Below, in pieces: positions 34,118-42,954 of a stretch of DNA of 58,878 nucleotides (the first letter of the stretch is position 1; every line of letters starts with the position of its first letter). Origin of the DNA: Methylobacterium oryzihabitans (lineage in GTDB: Bacteria; Pseudomonadota; Alphaproteobacteria; Rhizobiales; Beijerinckiaceae); the NCBI RefSeq assembly GCF_004004555.2, contig NZ_SACP01000037.1, positions 1 through 58,878 on the forward strand. Direction: 5' to 3'. The position numbers and the translations under genes are program-made. The notes beneath the pieces were generated by a model. That model was not told where the DNA came from. It worked only from the letters and a program-made list of their open reading frames with translations, and ran no database searches.

Positions 34118-34624
34118 ATGATAAGCCTCGATCAGAAATATCGCCTGCTGCTGGAGCACTTGACCGAGACCGGACCGGCCGGGCGGCAGCGGATGCGGCT
34201 GTGCTTCGAGGCGCTGGCGCTCGCCGCCGCGATCGACCGCGACGGCGCCGCGCGGCTCGGCCGGCACGGGCTGTCGGAGGGCCGGTTCGTCCTGCTGGTC
34301 GTGCTGCTCGACGCGCCGGACGGGCTGTCGCCGCACGCGCTTGCGGAGGCGGCGGGGGTGACCCGCGCCACGGTGACGGGGCTGCTCGACGGCCTGGAGG
34401 GCGGCGGCTGGATCCGCCGCGACGCCCATGCCGACGACCGCCGCCGGCTCACCGTCCGGCTCACCCCGGACGGGGCCGCCCGGGCCCGGCGGCTGCGCGC
34501 CGAGCACGGCCGCTGGCTCGCGACCCTGGTCGACGGCCTGTCCGACGACGAGCGCCAGACCCTGAGCCGCCTGCTCGGCCGGGTCTTCGCCGGCACCGCG
34601 GCCGGGCGGGGGCGGCCGGGGTGA
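34118..34624 (+). CDS. MarR-family transcriptional regulator
   Basis: The 168-residue protein has the winged-helix core of MarR regulators: LSEGRFVLLVVLLDAPDGLSPHALAEAAGVTRATVTGLLDGLEGGGWI (given here in outline), then the wing DADDRR-like AHADDRRRLTVRLTPDG. MarR dimers bind palindromes and release on ligand or oxidant binding. The ATG at 34118 is preferred because the promoter at 34081-34109 places the transcript start just in front of it, giving an almost leaderless message; an ATG at 34103 would lie before the transcript start. Ligand and further targets are unknown; the next gene is a decayed DNA-repair gene. Confidence 0.88.
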   Translation: MISLDQKYRLLLEHLTETGPAGRQRMRLCFEALALAAAIDRDGAARLGRHGLSEGRFVLLVVLLDAPDGLSPHALAEAAGVTRATVTGLLDGLEGGGWIRRDAHADDRRRLTVRLTPDGAARARRLRAEHGRWLATLVDGLSDDERQTLSRLLGRVFAGTAAGRGRPG

Positions 34625-34639
34625 CGGCACAGCGGCGCG

Positions 34640-35227
34640 CCGCCGTGGCGCAGGGCCGGGCGCGACCCCGGCCGTCGATCTCGCGACCCCGGTCGGACCG
34701 GTGTTCCCGGACCTCGCCGCGGAGCCGGTCGGTCCCGGCTTCCCCGCCGGGGCCGGCATCCTCGCGCGGATGACCGCGACCGGCGAGCGGCTGCGCGCGC
34801 GGCTCGGTCCCGGGGCCGCCGGATTGTTGCGCCATCGAAGTTCTTGCGCCACCGAGTCCCTGCGCCACCCCCCTCCGGCCCCTCGCCGACGAGCGTCAGT
34901 TCGGCGTCCGGGAATGGGAGTGGCTCGCGGTGCGGCCGCCGATCCCTCCGAGCGCGTCCGCCGCTTCGTCGGCGAGGCGACGCGGCCGTGCGGGGTATGG
35001 TGCCGCCACCTCGCCGGCCTGAAGGCCGACCCGGCGCCGGGCCTCGCGCGCCGCGGGCGGACCCGGCCCGCAGCGTCCAGGACTCGGTCGGCAACCGGCT
35101 CGACGATGCCGCCCGCCTCCGGCCCGACCGGGTCCGGGCCGTCGTCGCCGCGTGGCGCGCCGCCGGATCCTGCCCGGCGACCGAGCGGATCGCCCGGCGC
35201 GGTCTGCGCTCCTGCGGGCCGACCTGA
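34640..35227 (+). pseudogene. Decayed DNA alkylation repair (AlkD-like) gene
   Basis: Pieces of an AlkD/HEAT-like alkylation repair protein appear in order but in different frames. VGPVFPDLAAEPVGPGFPAG is in the frame of 34701. FGVREWEWLAVRPPI (around 34900-34945) is in another. RRFVGEATRPCGVWCRHLAG LKADPAPGL (34950-35043) is in the first frame again. ADPARSVQDSVGNRLDDAAR and RVRAVVAAWRAAGSCPATER (35058-35220) are in yet another. At least three frameshifts and an internal loss near 34830-34890 rule out a working protein. It directly follows the marR-type gene. Recognition of the family is from memory of its conserved C-terminal blocks. Confidence 0.78.
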
Positions 35228-35245
35228 CGGGGTTGGCCCGGCGGC

Positions 35246-35353
35246 GATCAAAACCCGATCAAAAGATCGGGCCGTGTCGTGTCCCGCCAACCCCTTGAGG
35301 GATCGAGGGCCGGAGGCCCGTGCAGGCGGATCCGGTCAAAACCCGATCAAAAG
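35246..35353. repeat. Pair of 20-bp direct repeats, one forming a hairpin
   Basis: GATCAAAACCCGATCAAAAG (35246-35265) recurs at 35334-35353 with one change (GGTCAAAACC...). The first copy also forms CCCGATC-AAAA-GATCGGG (35254-35271), a perfect 7-bp hairpin. The pair brackets about 70 bases with no gene, upstream of the cupin. Confidence 0.7.
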
Positions 35354-35434
35354 TCCACGCCCAGGTCCGAACGTGCGGTCACGGCGCCGGCGAGGCATCC
35401 TGGCAGCTCCGCCTGCACCACGATGGGTCCATCG

Positions 35435-35779
35435 ATGCCCCCTGCCCCCGCCAACCTGCTCTCCCCCCTCCCCCGGCTCCTGCCCGAGGAGGAGTTCTCC
35501 GAGATCCTGTCCCGCCCCGACCTGCGGATCGAGCGCATCGTCTCGACCGGGCAGGCGAGCCCGCCGGGCTACTGGTACGACCAGCCCTGGGACGAGTGGG
35601 TGCTGGTTCTCGCCGGCGCCGCCCGGCTGCGGATCGAGGGCGAGGCGGCCGACCGCGACCTCGCGCCGGGCGACCACCTGCTGCTGCCGGCACGCACCCG
35701 CCACCGGGTCGAGTGGACGGCGCCCGATGCCCCGACGGTGTGGCTCGCGGTGCATTGCCCGCCGACCCGAGCAGGGTGA
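35435..35779 (+). CDS. Small single-domain cupin protein
   Basis: A 114-residue protein with a cupin fold: ISTGQ-like RIVSTGQASPPGYWYDQPWD, DEWVLVLAGAARLRIEGEA, then LAPGDHLLLPARTRHRVEWT, in which the second cupin motif GDHLLLPARTRHRV is complete. The first motif has Glu (DEWVLV) but lacks the usual HxH pair, as in a known group of small cupins (phosphoribosylaminoimidazole-like/YhhW-type naming varies). Start at 35435; an in-frame ATG at 35423 is equally possible, and no good ribosome site decides. Function unknown. Confidence 0.75.
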   Translation: MPPAPANLLSPLPRLLPEEEFSEILSRPDLRIERIVSTGQASPPGYWYDQPWDEWVLVLAGAARLRIEGEAADRDLAPGDHLLLPARTRHRVEWTAPDAPTVWLAVHCPPTRAG

Positions 35780-36188
35780 CGAGCCGGTTCGACCGGGGAT
35801 CGCCCGCCTTCGCCGCGGATGCGTGCGGGCCGATCCCCCGGCGAGGATACGGTTCCGGGGGAGCCCGTTCGCGCAGGCAGGACATGGGCCCTCGAGCTCG
35901 CGCGCAGACACGGCGGCCGGCGGGTCATGGGCTGCATCCGCGCTGCGGGGGCGGCGGCAACCTCCGGATGCGAACGATGCAAGCTATGATCGACAGTCGA
36001 GATGCCGTCAGTGAGGACGACGAGCAGCCCGAATGGTCGATCGAAATCTTTTCTCGATGATCGTCTTCGAATCAAAACAAGTATCCGAACCGTATAAGCA
36101 ACTCCTCTCATCATGGCGCTGGTCGTAAAATTACCGGTTGCAATCTCCCTTTTCTGACGCTAGGGAATCGAAAAGGAGGTCGGGGCCA
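35780..36188. other. Intergenic region before the glycosyltransferase-like gene
   Basis: About 0.4 kb. The base composition falls from GC-rich to clearly AT-rich from about 36050 onward, where the promoter of the next gene should lie. AGGAGGT at 36174-36180, 8 bases before the ATG at 36189, is the best ribosome site in the window. No RNA gene or clear terminator was seen. Confidence 0.5.
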
Positions 36189-37550
36189 ATGTCCGAGGAA
36201 CATCGTCCGAAGCTGCTATCAGCTCACGGAACATTCGTCGGTTTCGACTCTAACGGCAATTGCCTGGTGGTTTGTACCGATCACCGTGACGCCCGTTGCG
36301 TCCGGTTGCACGTGGAAAAAGGAAAGGCTGCCTTCTCTGTCGAAGTGGATGGCAAGATGCGCTACGTCGTGCCGAGCATCGACGGATTTTTGCTTGTTGA
36401 TGACCTGTCTACGGTTGTTCAGCGGCTCGATGTCATCGGTCAGGAAGGTGGATACGTCTCTCTCGGTCTGAACGGATTTTTCTTCGCCGCGCATCCCGAT
36501 GGCAGCCTCGATTTCCAGCCCTGGATGCAGATTCACGAGAAGTTCTGGCTGCTGCACGACGACTCGGTCGTGACGCGCATCCTGTCCAATCACTGGCACT
36601 CCGAGTCGCTCGATCGATTCGTGCACAGGCGGGACATCGCACTGCGACCCAACTTCGAGATCGGCCTGTCGGACCTGATCGTCACGATCGACGATTTGGT
36701 CTTCTATGCCTATTCGGAGAGCGATCGAGAAATATATCTTATATATCAGAAATACAAAGTCGAAAGACTTATCTTATTCAAGCCTTTGATTTATTTCTGT
36801 GCTTATGGTGATCAGCGGTCCTTCGATTTGCTGGCCTGTTCGTTGCGGAGTTTCGAGAAATATGGTCGGTTCGATGGTGATTACGCGATCGTGACCGATA
36901 AGAGTAGCGATTACATCGAGAAAACCCTGAGTTTCATCGACAGGGAAAGGATCACCGTCATCATGCTTCCCGTTGTCGATGTCATCGACATGGTGAGCGC
37001 TCGCTACAAAATCACCGATTGCGCTGTCTTCCAGCATTATCAGCCAATCATCTATTCCGATTTCGATATCGTCTGCAATGCGCCGATCGCGAATCTCTGC
37101 GAGCGGGCATTGACGAGCGGCAAGCCTCTGCTGCGATCCGAGGGAACCATCGACTTGGTTCATTACGGGTCCGTCCTGATCCAAGGCGACGAGCATCTCC
37201 GGCGCACCAAGGACCTCGGCTTCAACTCCGGCGTCATCGCGTTCAAGAACATCGATGCCGTCAGGGCGTCGTTCCGGATGATCGTCGCTTGCATGTATTC
37301 TCACATCAGGAGCGGGTTGCCGCGCTACGATACCACTGCCTACGATCAGTCGGCAGCCAATTACGTGTTCAACAAGATGATCGACTTCGATATTCACGAG
37401 ATGGACAATTACGTTTTTCCTTGGCCGCCGGCTGAGAATGAACATATTTCCGGCCGCGGGCTGATCCATTTTTGCGGCGGCGTCGGAGCCGGTCACAAAG
37501 TCGATCGCATCATCAGTTATTACGAATATCTGGAGCGGCAACCCCGGTGA
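36189..37550 (+). CDS. Glycosyltransferase-like protein of foreign base composition
   Basis: The 453-residue protein has two parts. Residues 1-190 are beta-rich and unrecognised. Residues 200-450 look like a GT-A glycosyltransferase: FCAYGDQRSFDLLACSLRSF, then YSDFDIVCN with a DxD metal motif, then LGFNSGVIAFKNID, a GT8-like acceptor block, and GLIHFCGG near the end. It is richer in A/T and uses ATA and TTA codons that neighbours avoid (for example 36725-36780), suggesting horizontal transfer. Start fixed by AGGAGGT. It is a single gene between a cupin and the MBL hydrolase; donor and acceptor sugars unknown. Confidence 0.65.
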   Translation: MSEEHRPKLLSAHGTFVGFDSNGNCLVVCTDHRDARCVRLHVEKGKAAFSVEVDGKMRYVVPSIDGFLLVDDLSTVVQRLDVIGQEGGYVSLGLNGFFFAAHPDGSLDFQPWMQIHEKFWLLHDDSVVTRILSNHWHSESLDRFVHRRDIALRPNFEIGLSDLIVTIDDLVFYAYSESDREIYLIYQKYKVERLILFKPLIYFCAYGDQRSFDLLACSLRSFEKYGRFDGDYAIVTDKSSDYIEKTLSFIDRERITVIMLPVVDVIDMVSARYKITDCAVFQHYQPIIYSDFDIVCNAPIANLCERALTSGKPLLRSEGTIDLVHYGSVLIQGDEHLRRTKDLGFNSGVIAFKNIDAVRASFRMIVACMYSHIRSGLPRYDTTAYDQSAANYVFNKMIDFDIHEMDNYVFPWPPAENEHISGRGLIHFCGGVGAGHKVDRIISYYEYLERQPR

Positions 37551-37807
37551 TGCGACGTCCGCTCGCCGGAGCGCGCCGCAGGCTGCCACGGCAAGCCCAT
37601 CCGGCGATCTGACGAAGTCCCGCTCCCGCACCATCGTCGCTCCTCGGCGATGGCACCGCACTCGTCTCTCGGCCCGACCCCGCAGGGATCGCTTCGCGAC
37701 GCGGATTTCGGCTTCGCTCAAGCGCCGCGCGGGCCGGCGATGTCGCAGATCAGGCTATCGCGGTCTCGAATCTGCCGTCTCCCGCGTCCCGGGGCAAACC
37801 CCGGCCC

Positions 37808-38617
37808 TCACCCCTCCACCGTCACGCTCAATCCGTCATGGGCCGGCACCACCCCCTCCGGCAGGCGGCGGCGGAGGGTGTCGTAGTCGAGGTCGGTGTG
37901 CAGGTTGGTGAGGATCGCCCGGCGCGGGCGCACCTCCTCGATCAGCGCCAGCGCGTCGGACACCGAGTAATGCGTCGGGTGCGGCGTGTCGCGCAGGGCG
38001 TCGATGACCAGCAGGTCGAGGTTGCGCAGGCTCGCCTTCGCGGCGTCCGGCATGATGCTGACGTCGGGCGCGTAGGCGGCGTCGCCGAAGCGGAAGCCGA
38101 GCGCCGCCTCGTTGCCGTGCTCCATCGCGAACGGCAGAGCCGTCACCGCGCCGCCGGGGCCCTCGATCGTGGTCGCCACCCCCTCGGCGAGGTCGTGCAG
38201 GTCGAGGATTGGCGGATAGGCGCTGCCCGGCGGGGTCTCGAAGCAGTAGCCGAACCGGGCGGTCAGCAGTGCCCGGGTGATGGCGTCGGCATGGACCGGG
38301 ATGCGCCGGCGCATGTGGATCACCAGCGGCCGCACGTCGTCGATGCCGTGGGTGTGGTCGGCATGCGCGTGGGTGAACAGGACCGCGTCGAGCCGGGTCA
38401 CGCCGGCATCGATGAGCTGCTCGCGCAGGTCGGGCGAGGTGTCGACCAGCACGACGGTGGGTTCGGCGTCGGGCGCGGTCCGGCCCTCGACCAGGATCGA
38501 GCAGCGCCGGCGGCGGTTGCGCGGCTCGGCCGGGTCGCAGGCGCCCCAGCCATAGGCGACCCGGGGCACGCCGCCCGAGGAGCCGCAGCCGAGGATGCGC
38601 AGGGTCAGGGCGGGCAT
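37808..38617 (-). CDS. MBL-fold metallo-hydrolase (PhnP-like)
   Basis: The 269-residue protein opens with LTLRILGCGSSGGVPR, the typical PhnP/RNase Z-like start, and has the metal motif FTHAHADHTHGIDD (HxHxDH). Further metal ligands lie in PFAMEHG, and THYS and TNLHTDLDY come near the end. Members act on cyclic phosphodiesters or related bonds. It is the third gene of the metG-tatD-MBL operon, 11 bases after tatD, an arrangement common in alphaproteobacteria. The 257 bases beyond its stop hold no recognised feature. Confidence 0.9.
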   Translation of the reverse strand: MPALTLRILGCGSSGGVPRVAYGWGACDPAEPRNRRRRCSILVEGRTAPDAEPTVVLVDTSPDLREQLIDAGVTRLDAVLFTHAHADHTHGIDDVRPLVIHMRRRIPVHADAITRALLTARFGYCFETPPGSAYPPILDLHDLAEGVATTIEGPGGAVTALPFAMEHGNEAALGFRFGDAAYAPDVSIMPDAAKASLRNLDLLVIDALRDTPHPTHYSVSDALALIEEVRPRRAILTNLHTDLDYDTLRRRLPEGVVPAHDGLSVTVEG

Positions 38618-38628
38618 CGCGGGGAGCC

Positions 38629-39414
38629 TCAGGAAGCGAAGGGGGCGGCCTTGGCGAACAGGCGATGGAAGTTGGCGGTGGTGAGCGGGCCGATCTCGTC
38701 CGCCCCGACCCCGATCGCCTCGGCCAGCACCCGGGCGGTGTGGGCGACGTAGGCCGGCTCGTTGCGCTTGCCGCGATGGGGCTCGGGGGCGAGGAACGGC
38801 GCGTCGGTCTCGACCAGCAGCCGGTCCCGCGGCAGGGCGGCGGCGATGTCGCGCAGCTCCTGCGAGCGCCGGAAGGTCAGCACGCCGGAGAACGAGACGG
38901 AGAGCCCGAGCTCGATCCCGGCCTCGGCGAGGCGCCGCCCGGCGGTGAAGCAGTGCAGCACCGCGGAAAAACGCCCCCGCGCCATCTCCTCGGTGAGGAT
39001 CCTTTCCACGTCCGCATCGGCGTCGCGGGCGTGGATCACCAGCGGCAGCCCGCTCTCGCGGGCGGCGGCGATGTGGGTGCGGAACACCCGCGCCTGCACG
39101 TCGCGCGGGGACTTGTCGTAGTGGTAGTCGAGCCCGGCCTCGCCGATGCCGACGCAGCGCGGGTGGCGCGACAGCGCGACGATCTCGTCGGCCGGAACGT
39201 CCGGCTCCTCGGCGGCCTGGTGCGGATGGGTCCCGACCGTGAACAGCACCTCCGGATGCGCCTCGCTCAAGCGCCGGTAGGTCTCGAACGCCCGCACCCG
39301 GGTCGAGATCGTCAGCATCCGGGTCACCCCGGCCTCCCGGGCCCGGGCGAGGATGTCCGGCAGGGTCTCGGCGAAGTCCGGGAAGTCGAGGTGGCAGTGG
39401 CTGTCGACCAGCAT
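38629..39414 (-). CDS. tatD: TatD-family metal-dependent hydrolase
   Basis: The 261-residue TIM-barrel nuclease/hydrolase has MLVDSHCHLDFPDF with the HxH metal pair, GIGEAGLDYHYD with the bridging Glu, LVIHARDAD, LHCFTAG and LVETDAPFLAPEP. TatD enzymes act as 3'-5' DNA exonucleases or D-aminoacyl-tRNA deacylases. The start codon overlaps the metG stop by one base (TGATG), showing translational coupling. Confidence 0.94.
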   Translation of the reverse strand: MLVDSHCHLDFPDFAETLPDILARAREAGVTRMLTISTRVRAFETYRRLSEAHPEVLFTVGTHPHQAAEEPDVPADEIVALSRHPRCVGIGEAGLDYHYDKSPRDVQARVFRTHIAAARESGLPLVIHARDADADVERILTEEMARGRFSAVLHCFTAGRRLAEAGIELGLSVSFSGVLTFRRSQELRDIAAALPRDRLLVETDAPFLAPEPHRGKRNEPAYVAHTARVLAEAIGVGADEIGPLTTANFHRLFAKAAPFAS

Positions 39415-40967
39415 CACGCCTCCGCCGCCGGCTCGACGTAGCGCGGGAAGATCGGCGCCGGCGCCGGCAGGGCGGTGCCGGGGACGAGGCGGTGGGCCGG
39501 CCCGGCCCGGTCGAGGGTCCGGGCCCCGGCCGGCACCGCCAGCAGGTCGAGGAGTTTCTCCGCCGCCGCCGGCACGAAGGGCTGGACCAGCAGGCCGACC
39601 GCCCGCAGCACCTCGGCGGTGGTGTAGAGCACCGCCGCCATCCGGGCCGGATCGGTCTTGCGCAGGGTCCAGGGCTCCTGGCCGGCGAAGTAGCGGTTGG
39701 CCTCGGCCACCACCGCCCAGATCTCGGCGAGCGCGTGATGGATCGCGAGCTCGTCCATCGCGGCCCTGGCCTTGCCGGCGAGCGCGTCGGCCTGGGCCAG
39801 CAGCGCGCGGTCGGCCTCGGCGGGAATGCCGGGCTCGGGCACCCGTCCGTCGCAGTTGCGGGCGATCATCGTCAGCGAGCGCTGGGCGAGGTTGCCGAGG
39901 TCGTTGGCGAGGTCGGCGTTGATCCGGTTGACGATCGCCTCGTGGGAGTAGTTGCCGTCCTGGCCGAACGGCACCTCGCGCAGCACGAAGTAGCGCAAGG
40001 GGTCGGCGCCGTAGACCTGCACGAGGTTCATCGGGTCGACGACGTTGCCGACCGACTTCGACATCTTCTCGCCCTTGTTGAGCAGGAAGCCGTGCCCGAA
40101 CACCGTCTTCGGCAGCGCCAGCCCGGCCGACATCAGGAAGGCCGGCCAGTACACCGCGTGGAAGCGGATGATGTCCTTGCCGATGACGTGCAGGTCGGCC
40201 GGCCAGTGCCGCCAGCGCGGATCGGCCTCGTCGGGAAAGCCGCAGGACGTGATGTAGTTGGTCAGCGCGTCGACCCAGACATACATCACGTGGCCCGGCG
40301 CCCCCGGCACCGGCACGCCCCAGTCGAAGGTGGTGCGGCTGACCGAGAGGTCCTGCAGGCCGGCACGCACGAAGCTCGTCACCTCGTTGCGGCGGGTGTC
40401 CGGCCCGATGAAGCCGGGATTCTCGGCGTAATGCGCCAGCAGCCGCTCGCCATAGGCGGAGAGGCGGAAGAAGTAGCTCTCCTCCTCGACCCACTCGACC
40501 GGCGTGCCGGTCTTCTCCGCGATCCTGCCGCCGTCCGGGCCGGCGACGAGCTCGGATTCGTCGTAATAGGCCTCGTCGCGGACCGAGTACCAGCCGGCAT
40601 ACTTCGACAGGTAGATGTCGCCGTTGGCCTCCATCCGCCGCCACAGCGCCTGGCTCGACGCGATGTGGTCGGGGTCGGTGGTGCGGATGAAGCGGTCGAA
40701 CGAGCAGTTCAGCGCCTCGGCCATGGCGCGGAAGCGCGGCGCCATCCCGTCGACGAAGGCCCGCGGGGTGATGCCGGCCTTGGCGGCGGTCTGCTGGATC
40801 TTCAGCCCGTGCTCGTCGGTGCCGGTGGTGAAGAACACCTCGAAACCGTCGATGCGCTTGAACCGCGCGATCGCGTCGGCGGCGATCACCTCGTAGGCGT
40901 GCCCGATATGCGGCACCCCGTTGGGGTACGAGATCGCGGTGGTGATGGTGTAGGGCTGGCCCGCCAC
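39414..40967 (-). CDS. metG: Methionyl-tRNA synthetase
   Basis: This enzyme charges tRNA-Met with methionine. The 517-residue form has YPNGVPHIGHAYE (HIGH motif, about residue 20), FFTTGTDEHG, GEKMSKSVGN (KMSKS, about 299) and a C-terminal anticodon-binding helical domain; no extra dimerisation domain is present, as usual in alphaproteobacteria. The start is GTG at 40967 (VAGQPYTITTAISYPNG), preceded by no ATG that fits. First gene of metG-tatD-MBL; the matching tRNA-Met lies at 22.9 kb, unlinked. Confidence 0.96.
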   Translation of the reverse strand: MAGQPYTITTAISYPNGVPHIGHAYEVIAADAIARFKRIDGFEVFFTTGTDEHGLKIQQTAAKAGITPRAFVDGMAPRFRAMAEALNCSFDRFIRTTDPDHIASSQALWRRMEANGDIYLSKYAGWYSVRDEAYYDESELVAGPDGGRIAEKTGTPVEWVEEESYFFRLSAYGERLLAHYAENPGFIGPDTRRNEVTSFVRAGLQDLSVSRTTFDWGVPVPGAPGHVMYVWVDALTNYITSCGFPDEADPRWRHWPADLHVIGKDIIRFHAVYWPAFLMSAGLALPKTVFGHGFLLNKGEKMSKSVGNVVDPMNLVQVYGADPLRYFVLREVPFGQDGNYSHEAIVNRINADLANDLGNLAQRSLTMIARNCDGRVPEPGIPAEADRALLAQADALAGKARAAMDELAIHHALAEIWAVVAEANRYFAGQEPWTLRKTDPARMAAVLYTTAEVLRAVGLLVQPFVPAAAEKLLDLLAVPAGARTLDRAGPAHRLVPGTALPAPAPIFPRYVEPAAEA

Positions 40968-41306
40968 GCTGCTGGTTTCCCGGGAACTCGAAGGCCGGGC
41001 GCGCGGGGCGCCCCTGTGTGAGACAGCCTTAGAGCAAATTTGGGCGCGGGGGGACAGCCCCCGGGGTGCCGGGCCGGCGTGCCGGTTCCGCCGGCCGAAG
41101 ACCCGCCCTGCCGATCGTCGCCGATGTGATATGATTACGTTTCCGGGCGTGATGTCCTGCTGAATACTGGAACATTGCCGAATTGTCATGCAACTGTGCT
41201 GACAACGGCGTGTTGATAGCACAGCCGCCAAGACGATCGGACAAGACGATCACCGGATCGACCATCCCCGAACGGGATCTTCCGGACGGCGGCGGAGGAC
41301 AGGATC
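40968..41306. other. Divergent intergenic region metG / small exported protein
   Basis: 339 bases with both promoters expected. The centre (41120-41225) is AT-richer, with GATATGATTACG and CGTGTTGATAGCAC-type stretches. GGAGGACAGGATC precedes the ATG at 41307. No definite promoter boxes assigned. Confidence 0.4.
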
Positions 41307-41621
41307 ATGAAGACGTTCGTGTCGCTGCTCGCGGCCGGGGCTGCCCTGGCCGTTCTCCCGCTCGCCTCGGCCCAGGCGATGCCGATCAACACCGGCGCGA
41401 CGGTCGCCGCGCCGATCACCCTGGTGTCGGACGGGTGCGGCCCGGCCGGCTGGCGCGGCCCCTGGGGCCATTGCCGGGACACGCCCTATACGGGCCCCCT
41501 CCCCGGCGGCGGCTTCGCGGTGCAGGGCAACGGCTGCCCGGCCGGCTTCTGGCGCGGTCCGTGGGGCCATTGCCGGGACACCGTCTTCCACGGGCGGCTG
41601 CCCGGCGGGGGCTTCCAGTAG
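41307..41621 (+). CDS. Small exported GCG_CRPN-type repeat protein
   Basis: A 104-residue secreted protein with a signal peptide (MKTFVSLLAAGAALAVLPLA, cleavage near AQAM). Two copies of a Cys/Gly/Trp-rich motif, GCGPAGWRGPWGHCRDTP and GCPAGFWRGPWGHCRDTV, are each followed by a LPGGGF block. This matches the GCG_CRPN prefix/repeat proteins frequent in Methylobacterium and relatives. Function unknown; two Cys per repeat could form disulfides in the periplasm. A GGAGGA site precedes the start. Confidence 0.82.
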   Translation: MKTFVSLLAAGAALAVLPLASAQAMPINTGATVAAPITLVSDGCGPAGWRGPWGHCRDTPYTGPLPGGGFAVQGNGCPAGFWRGPWGHCRDTVFHGRLPGGGFQ

Positions 41622-41679
41622 GAGGCGGGGCGCGCCGGCTCGAACTTCGAGCGACCGGCTTGCCAAGAAATCTCCGTCC

Positions 41680-41847
41680 CTTTCCCGGACGACTGGAACG
41701 CAGTGGAAGGAGATCCGGGAACCAGACGCCAGAAGCGCCGCGAAGCGGCTCCGTGTGCCGGCAACGTCGCCATCCACGGACGCTTCGCGACTTCTTGTGC
41801 TGGTTCCCGGATCTCCTTCCGCTGACGCTTCAGTCGTCCGGGAAAAG
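41680..41847. repeat. 168-bp imperfect palindrome (long hairpin, MITE- or terminator-like)
   Basis: The outer arms 41680-41726 and 41800-41847 are near-perfect reverse complements of about 46 bases (both read TTTCCCGGACGACTG ... GGAGATCCGGGAACCAG). Inner arms around 41731-41757 and 41776-41796 continue the pairing (AGAAG..CGCGAAGCG..TCCGTG), leaving a loop of about 20 bases. It sits between two converging genes, where it could end transcription from both sides. It could equally be a non-autonomous element. Confidence 0.88.
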
Positions 41848-41898
41848 GGGTGCTTCTCACCCCCGATCCTGTGGCAGGGCCGTGCCGTCCGCGGCCCC

Positions 41899-42954
41899 CT
41901 ACCCCAACGCCGCCATCTCGCCGAACGCGCCGAGCAGCACCGGGCGCTTGTCGAGGTTGTAGGTCTGCGCCTCGCGGGCGGCCCGGGCGATGCGCTCGCT
42001 CGCCTCGGCGAGCGCCGCCAGCTCCCCCGGCGGGGCGGCGAGGCGGCGGCCGATCTCGGCGGAGAGGTGGCGCTGCAGCGTGTCGAGGGCGACGGCGTAA
42101 TGCGCCTCGGCCTCGCGGGCCGACAGGCGCTCGGCGAGCGACAGCACCCGGCGCCAGTCGGTCCGGCCGCCGCCGGCGATCAGCGCCTCGACCTCGTCCA
42201 CCACCGCCAGCGTGCCGGGATCGAGCAGGTCGACCGCGCGGGCGACCGAGCCCTCGCTGAGGGCGGCGGCGCGGGCGAGCGCCTCGGGCGCCTGGGCGCC
42301 GCCGGGCGGGTGGAACCCGGCGAGGACCCGCAGCACCTCGGCCTCCGCGAGCGGGCGCAGCGCCAGCCGCCGGCAGCGCGAGCGGATCGTCGGCAGCAGC
42401 CGGCCGGGGGCGTGGCTGACGATGAGGAACAGGGCGCGCGGCGGCGGCTCCTCGATGAGCTTGAGCAGCGCGTTGGCGCTGGCGAGGTTCAGCTCCTCGG
42501 CGCAGTCGACGACGCAGATCCGGTAGCCGGCATCGGCCGAGGTCTCGGCGAACAGGTGCAGCGCCCGGCGCGCCGCGTCGACGGTGATCTGGGTGCCGAC
42601 GGTCTTGGCGCCGGGCGCCCGCTGGCGGCGCAGCAGCACGAGGTTGGGATGCGACAGCCCGGCGACCTGCCGCGCCACCGGGTGCCCGGCCGGCACGTCG
42701 AGGCTGTCCGGCGTGCCGCGGCCGGCGCCGTGGGCGAGCAGGTGGCGGGCGACCCGGAAGGCCAGCGTCGCCTTGCCGATGCCCCGCGGCCCCCCGAGCA
42801 GCCAGGCGTGGTGCAGCCGGCCCGAGCCGATCGCCTCGCGGAAGGCGCGCTCGGCCGACTCCTGGCCGACCAGGGCGCCCTGCTCGCGCGGCCGCGGCAG
42901 GCCCGCGACCTCGCCCGGCTCCAGTTCGTCGGCGTCGCTTCTCTCAGGCGGCAT
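41899..42954 (-). CDS. holB: DNA polymerase III subunit delta'
   Basis: The clamp-loader delta' subunit, 351 residues. It has LLGGPRGIGKATLAFRVA (P-loop-like), a VVDCAEELN segment at the Walker B position, ALLKLIEEPP and the SRC motif TIRSRCRRLAL. The C-terminal helical part holds the collar. Its start overlaps the tmk stop by 11 bases, the usual tmk-holB pairing. The stop faces the long palindrome at 41680-41847. Confidence 0.94.
   Translation of the reverse strand: MPPERSDADELEPGEVAGLPRPREQGALVGQESAERAFREAIGSGRLHHAWLLGGPRGIGKATLAFRVARHLLAHGAGRGTPDSLDVPAGHPVARQVAGLSHPNLVLLRRQRAPGAKTVGTQITVDAARRALHLFAETSADAGYRICVVDCAEELNLASANALLKLIEEPPPRALFLIVSHAPGRLLPTIRSRCRRLALRPLAEAEVLRVLAGFHPPGGAQAPEALARAAALSEGSVARAVDLLDPGTLAVVDEVEALIAGGGRTDWRRVLSLAERLSAREAEAHYAVALDTLQRHLSAEIGRRLAAPPGELAALAEASERIARAAREAQTYNLDKRPVLLGAFGEMAALG

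Noticed and set aside
34701..36014. Open frame of 437 codons
   Set aside because: It joins a decayed AlkD-like fragment to antisense-quality sequence over the cupin gene; no coherent protein.
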